Assembly: GCF_014395785.1 (NCBI RefSeq)
Contig: NZ_CP060713.1
Span: 2,632,501 to 2,696,500, forward strand
DNA from: Nocardioides mesophilus
GTDB taxonomy: Bacteria; Actinomycetota; Actinomycetes; Propionibacteriales; Nocardioidaceae
DNA length: 64,000 nt
Reading direction: 5' to 3'
The notes beneath the pieces are model-generated. The model saw nothing but the letters and a program-made list of their open reading frames with translations, did no database searches and was not told the DNA's origin. Made by a program: the position numbers and the translations under genes. This document shows positions 60,052 to 64,000 of this stretch, one piece after another; within the stretch, counting starts at the first letter, position 1, and each line of letters begins with the position of its first letter.

Positions 60052-61527
60052 ATGAACTCAGTCAACGCCGAGGTCCAGGCCGACCCGCACGTGATCGTGC
60101 TGGTCGGAGCCACCGGTGACCTGGCCAAGCGCAAGCTGATCCCCGGCCTGCTGCACCTTTTCCAGGCCGGGCTGGCGTCGCGGACCCGGGTCGTCGGTAC
60201 GTCGTTGGACGAGATCAGCACCGACGACTTCCGGGAGCTGGCCCGCGACGCCTGCCTGCAGCGCAACGGCCGGCAGTTCGACGAGGAGCAGTGGGCTGAG
60301 TTCGCCCCGAGGTTGAGCTACGTGCCCTCCGGCAAGGGACCGCAGGCGCTCGCCGACGCGGTCGCCGAGGCCGAGGCGGGGCTGGTCGAGGAGACCGGCG
60401 GGCAGCCGGTGCACTACCTGCACTACCTGAGCGTCCCGCCGAGCGCGGCGCTGCCGGCGGTGCACGGGCTCGCCGAGGCCGGGCTGGTGCAGCGGGCCCG
60501 GATCATCATGGAGAAGCCGTTCGGGACCGACCTGGGCTCGGCACGCGAGCTGAACCGGCAGCTGCACGAGGTCTTCTCCGAGGACCAGATCTTCCGCATC
60601 GACCACTTCCTGGGGAAGGAGGCGGCGCAGAACATCCTGGCGTTCCGCTTCGCCAACGGACTGTTCGAGCCGATCTGGAACCGCAACCACATCGACCACG
60701 TGCAGATCGACGTGCCGGAGACGCTCGGCCTCGAGGGCCGGGAGAAGTTCTACGAGGCCACCGGCGCCTACAAGGACATGGTGGTGACCCACCTGTTCCA
60801 GGTGCTGGCCTTCATGGCGATGGAGCCGCCGACGGCGCTGGACCCGGGCCCGATCGGCGAGGAGAAGAACAAGGTCTTCCGCTCGATGTGCGCGATCGAG
60901 CCGCACCACGTGGTCCGCGGCCAGTTCGCCGGCTACCGCGAGCGTGAGGGGATCTCGCCGGACTCCGACACCGAGACGTTCGTCGCGCTCAAGGCCTACA
61001 TCGACAACTGGCGGTGGGCCGGGGTGCCGTTCTTCCTGCGCACCGGCAAGAAGATGGCCGAGGGGGCGAGGATCATCTCGATCGCCTTCAAGGAGCCGCC
61101 GCGCACGATGTTCCCGTCCGGTTCCGGGGTGGGCGCGCACGGCCCGGACCACCTCACCTTCGACCTCGCGGACTCCTCGAAGATGTCGCTGTCGTTCTAC
61201 GGCAAGCGGCCCGGACCGGGCATGAAGCTGGACAAGCTGTCGATGCAGTTCGCCCTGCACGAGTCCGGGTACGCCGGCGCCGGGCTCGAGGCGTACGAGC
61301 GGCTCATCCACGACGCGATGCGCGGGGACCACACGCTCTTCACCAAGGCGGAGGGCATCGAGTCGCTGTGGGACCTGTCGCGTCCGCTGCTCGCCGACCC
61401 GCCGCCGGTGCGGATCTACCAGCCCGGCACCTGGGGTCCGAACGCCATCCACCAGCTGATCGCGCCGCATGCCTGGCGGCTGCCCTTCGAGCGGGTCTGG
61501 CGTCGGCCCAACGCGACCGCGGAGTGA
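60052..61527 (+). CDS. zwf: Glucose-6-phosphate dehydrogenase
   Basis: 491 residues, standard length. Nucleotide fold VIVLVGATGDLAKRKLIPGLL, the substrate/catalytic region RIDHFLGKEAAQNILAFRFAN with the catalytic His, MEKPFGTDLGSA, and YEATGAYKDMVVTHLFQVL. Opens the oxidative pentose phosphate pathway and makes NADPH. TACCGT at 60039-60044 is seven bases before the ATG with no ribosome site, so leaderless. It is divergent from the ACAD pair; other pentose phosphate genes are not in the window. Confidence 0.95.
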   Translation: MNSVNAEVQADPHVIVLVGATGDLAKRKLIPGLLHLFQAGLASRTRVVGTSLDEISTDDFRELARDACLQRNGRQFDEEQWAEFAPRLSYVPSGKGPQALADAVAEAEAGLVEETGGQPVHYLHYLSVPPSAALPAVHGLAEAGLVQRARIIMEKPFGTDLGSARELNRQLHEVFSEDQIFRIDHFLGKEAAQNILAFRFANGLFEPIWNRNHIDHVQIDVPETLGLEGREKFYEATGAYKDMVVTHLFQVLAFMAMEPPTALDPGPIGEEKNKVFRSMCAIEPHHVVRGQFAGYREREGISPDSDTETFVALKAYIDNWRWAGVPFFLRTGKKMAEGARIISIAFKEPPRTMFPSGSGVGAHGPDHLTFDLADSSKMSLSFYGKRPGPGMKLDKLSMQFALHESGYAGAGLEAYERLIHDAMRGDHTLFTKAEGIESLWDLSRPLLADPPPVRIYQPGTWGPNAIHQLIAPHAWRLPFERVWRRPNATAE

Positions 61528-61548
61528 GCGGCCCTCTAGGTTGAGGGC

Positions 61549-61893
61549 ATGGACTTCCTGCAGGACCTTCTCCTGTTCCTTCACTTCATCGGGCTCGCCG
61601 CTCTCTTCGGCGGGCTCTTCGTCCAGGTGTCCACGCACCCGCGGGTCGTCAACAACGCCATGTGGCACGGCATCCTCACTCAGCTCGTCACCGGCGTCCT
61701 GCTGCTCGGGGTCCTCGAGGCCGGGGACGACGAGGTCAACCACGCCAAGTTCGGCGTGAAGCTCGTGGTGGCGCTGGTGATCGGGGCGCTGATCTGGGTC
61801 AACCGCAAGAAGCCCTCGATCCCCGACGGGCTGTTCTTCGGGCTGATGGGGCTGACCGCGGCCAACATCGCCGTCGCGGTGTTCTGGCACTGA
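61549..61893 (+). CDS. Small membrane protein of unknown function
   Basis: 114 residues, three or four predicted transmembrane helices (about 4-24, 42-60, 68-86, 92-112) and a short positive loop (VNRKKPSIPDG). I recognise no named family; it resembles small actinobacterial DUF-type integral proteins. TAGGTT at 61537-61542 lies six bases before the ATG and no ribosome site is present, so leaderless. It follows zwf closely but the box suggests its own promoter. Confidence 0.7.
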   Translation: MDFLQDLLLFLHFIGLAALFGGLFVQVSTHPRVVNNAMWHGILTQLVTGVLLLGVLEAGDDEVNHAKFGVKLVVALVIGALIWVNRKKPSIPDGLFFGLMGLTAANIAVAVFWH

Positions 61894-62020
61894 CCGGACC
61901 CCGGCGGGCGTCGACGCTGCGGTCCCTGGGAACGACTCCGGCGTTTCAGGCAAGGCGCGCTGGGTAGACGGGGTCCCCACAGGGTGGTGACGGGCTGCCC
62001 CGTCGAGAGCGAGGCACCCC

Positions 62021-63400
62021 ATGTCCGAGACCCAGGTCACCGACGCGAGAGGGGTCCCCGACGAGGAGACCGGCCTCAAGCGCTCGATCACCGGCCGGCT
62101 GCTCTTCTTCTACGTCCTCGGTGACGTGCTCGGCTCGGGCATCTACGTCCTGATCGGCAGCGTCGCCGGTGCGGTGGGAGGCGCGTTCTGGATCGCCTTC
62201 GCCGTCGGCGTCACGGTGGCCACCATCACCGGCCTCGCCTATGCGGAGCTGGTGACGAAGTACCCGAGGGCGGCCGGTGCCGCCCTCTTCGTGAACCTGG
62301 CGTTCCGCAACCGGTTCCTCACCTTCCTGATCACGGTCTGCATGCTGTCGGCGAGCTTCGCGGCGGCCGGGTCGCTCGCGACCGGGTTCGCGGCCTACTT
62401 CCAGCAGGTGTGGGCGCTGCCGCCGGCGCTGCTTCTCGGGCTCGCCTTCATCGTGGTGCTCGCAGTGGTGAACTTCATCGGCATCACCGAGTCGGTGGTG
62501 GCCAACCTGGTGATGACGATCGTCGAGGTCGGTGGCCTGGTGATCATCATGGGCATCGGCGTGATGTACGTCGTCCAGGGCAAGGCCGACCTCGGCACGC
62601 TGACCTCTTTCGACGCGGCCGGCAAGAGCCCGCTGTTCGCGGTGGTCGCCGGCGTCGCGCTGGCGTTCTTCGCCATGACCGGCTTCGAGAACGCCGCCAA
62701 CGTCGCCGAGGAGACCGTGGAGCCGCACCGCACCTTCCCGCGGGCGCTCGTCGGCGGCATGGTGGTCGCCGGGGTGCTCTACGTGCTGGTCGCCATCACC
62801 GCGGCACTGACGGTGCCGATCGGCACCCTGGCCGACTCCGACGCCGCGCTCCTCGAGGTGATCAAGGCTGACCTGCTGCCCGTCCCGGTCGGGATCATGA
62901 CGATCGCCTTCGCGATCATCGCGATGATCGCCATCACCAACACCACCCTGGTCGCCCTCGTGACCGAGTCGCGGATCCTCTACGGCATGGCCCGCGAGGA
63001 CGTCGTCCCGGGTGCCTTCGCCAGGATCCACCGCTCCCGTCGGAGTCCGTGGGTGGCGCTGATCTTCTCCGCCGTCGTGGTGGCCGGCCTGCTGCTCTCC
63101 CCGGCCGACCTGGAGCGTCTCGTGGCGGTCACCGTGGTCTTCACCCTCTTCATCTACGGGCTGGTCATCGTCGCCGCGATGAAGCTGCGCGGCCACGACG
63201 AGGACGAGCACACCTTCCGGCCGCCGGTGCCGTTGCTGGTGATCGGCCTGGTCGGCAACGCGGTGCTGCTCGGCTACGTCCTCTACACCGACCCGCGCTC
63301 CCTGATCTACTGCGCCGTCCTGCTGGCGCTCGGGCTCGCGCTGTTCGCCATCGAGCACTTCTTCGGCCGCCGGGACCGCCCGGTCGAGACGGGAGCCTGA
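62021..63400 (+). CDS. APC-family amino acid permease
   Basis: 459 residues, about twelve transmembrane helices. APC features: RLLFFYVLGDVLGSGIYVLIGSVAGAVGGAFWIAFAVG (helix 1 with the unwound GSG), GLAYAELVTKYPRAAGAALFV, FAMTGFENAANVAEETVEPHRTFPRAL. Such proteins move amino acids or polyamines with cations. GAGGC lies before the ATG. A universal stress protein gene follows three bases later; this permease-UspA pairing is common in actinobacteria. Confidence 0.92.
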   Translation: MSETQVTDARGVPDEETGLKRSITGRLLFFYVLGDVLGSGIYVLIGSVAGAVGGAFWIAFAVGVTVATITGLAYAELVTKYPRAAGAALFVNLAFRNRFLTFLITVCMLSASFAAAGSLATGFAAYFQQVWALPPALLLGLAFIVVLAVVNFIGITESVVANLVMTIVEVGGLVIIMGIGVMYVVQGKADLGTLTSFDAAGKSPLFAVVAGVALAFFAMTGFENAANVAEETVEPHRTFPRALVGGMVVAGVLYVLVAITAALTVPIGTLADSDAALLEVIKADLLPVPVGIMTIAFAIIAMIAITNTTLVALVTESRILYGMAREDVVPGAFARIHRSRRSPWVALIFSAVVVAGLLLSPADLERLVAVTVVFTLFIYGLVIVAAMKLRGHDEDEHTFRPPVPLLVIGLVGNAVLLGYVLYTDPRSLIYCAVLLALGLALFAIEHFFGRRDRPVETGA

Positions 63401-63402
63401 GC

Positions 63403-63885
63403 ATGCACGTGCTGATCGCCACCGACGGCTCCCGCCAGTCCCTGGCCGCCGCCAGGAAGCTGAAGTCGTTCGCGGACCCGACCAAGGTCACCGACGTCTC
63501 GATCGTCGCGGTGATCCGGCCGCTGGCCGCGGTCGCCTTCGCCGACGAGCTGTCCGGGACCGAGCAGCGCAGCGTCGACTCCGAGATGGGGTCGTTCCGC
63601 GAGTCCGCGCAGCGGGCCCTCGACGTGGTCGCCGGTGAGTTCGACGGCTGGGGGCCCCGGGTCCACAAGCGGTTGCGGAGCGGCTCGCCGGCCAACGAGA
63701 TCATCAAGGCCGCCAAGCAGCTCGACGCAGGTCTGCTGGTCGTCGCGGCCGGCGGCCGCGGGATCACCGACACGGTCCGGGTCGGCAGCACCGCCCAGCG
63801 GGTCCAGCACTACGCGCCGTGCCCGGTGCTGGTGGTGCGGCCGCCGCAGCGCAAGCGTCGTCTCGCGACCCGCAAGCGCGGCTGA
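63403..63885 (+). CDS. Universal stress protein (UspA family)
   Basis: 160 residues. HVLIATDGSRQSLAAARKL at the start, then a helical stretch, and GLLVVAAGGRGITDTVRVGSTAQRVQHYAPCPVLVVR with the G-x2-G-x9-G-S/T ATP-binding type. A basic Arg/Lys tail (QRKRRLATRKRG) ends the protein. It probably regulates or stabilises the permease upstream, as the genes are only two bases apart. GGGAG lies ten bases before the ATG. Confidence 0.92.
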   Translation: MHVLIATDGSRQSLAAARKLKSFADPTKVTDVSIVAVIRPLAAVAFADELSGTEQRSVDSEMGSFRESAQRALDVVAGEFDGWGPRVHKRLRSGSPANEIIKAAKQLDAGLLVVAAGGRGITDTVRVGSTAQRVQHYAPCPVLVVRPPQRKRRLATRKRG

Positions 63886-63937
63886 GCCCGGCGCCGGGGC
63901 GGTTCCGGTCGGTCCCGGGACGTAGGCTGGGCGGGAC

Positions 63938-64000
63938 ATGAGCGCGTTGTTCCCGATCCCCCAGGCCCCCTCCGACCACGAGGCCGCGCGGCCCTCCGAC
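63938..64000 (+). CDS. Truncated start of a gene at the window edge
   Basis: 21 codons beginning MSALFPIPQAP. TAGGCT at 63923-63928 lies nine bases before the ATG with no ribosome site, in the leaderless arrangement seen elsewhere. Too short to identify; an ATPase/helicase N terminus of the PcrA or RarA type begins similarly, but this is only a guess. Confidence 0.5.
   Translation, partial: MSALFPIPQAPSDHEAARPSD

Overview
The window is high-GC DNA (mostly GTG/ATG starts, G/C-ending codons) from an actinobacterium, most likely Nocardioidaceae/Nocardioides-like. Evidence: mycothiol-linked genes, F420-linked genes, a His-tailed GroEL1 beside groES, and a gene order groES-groEL ... guaB-guaB3 ... 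choD-like ... guaA that matches the mycobacterial neighbourhood as I know it. I see no rRNA, tRNA, prophage, IS element or CRISPR array; this is chromosomal core plus ordinary accessory genes.

Layout. 1-1.1 kb: end of a mycothiol-dependent formaldehyde dehydrogenase and its metallo-hydrolase partner. 1.2-5.3 kb: treY-treZ (trehalose from glycogen). 5.3-8.5 kb: a GNAT gene, a GH3 lipoprotein, then a gene-free 550-bp block with three copies of a long inverted-repeat element. 8.5-12 kb: THUMP-like methyltransferase, divergent from groES-groEL, whose promoter carries two tandem CIRCE operators. 12-15.2 kb: a Cys-rich/HATPase regulator, a VOC protein and an ACT-GNAT fusion. 15.1-19.7 kb: a two-component system divergent from a three-gene DUF4956 / VTC polyphosphate polymerase / PAP2 operon with PHO-box-like 11-bp repeats between them. 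19.7-32.3 kb: guaB, guaB3, nitrilase, HNH, DUF4383, M4 protease, aldehyde dehydrogenase, choD-like GMC oxidase, guaA. 32.4-43.3 kb: metallophosphoesterase, fused 2-oxoacid dehydrogenase E1, FAD oxidoreductase plus ALDH7 dehydrogenase, diguanylate cyclase, TspO, MarR-cupin pair, GNAT, MerR-Hsp20 divergon. 43.4-48.1 kb: F420-associated block (acyl-CoA dehydrogenase, LLM oxidoreductase, NADPH:F420 reductase), MFS exporter, RidA. 48.1-57.4 kb: membrane and envelope-stress block with one OmpR-type two-component system and a PspC/LiaF-like/NarL-type system, PAP2 phosphatase and an HtrA-like protease. 57.6-64 kb: acyl-CoA dehydrogenase pair, zwf, APC permease, universal stress protein, and the first codons of another gene.

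Two window-wide patterns stand out. Five genes (treZ, nitrilase, M4 protease, choD-like, MFS) are each split by one missing base, always in the same direction and four of them in a G or C run; this looks more like sequencing error than gene decay. At least ten transcription units have a TAnnnT-like -10 box only 6-9 bases before the start codon and no Shine-Dalgarno sequence, so leaderless mRNAs appear common. The best candidates for unusual biology are the polyphosphate/PHO-box module, the inverted-repeat array at 7.97-8.48 kb, the leader peptide overlapping tspO, and the PspC-kinase divergon with its repeated operator-like motif.
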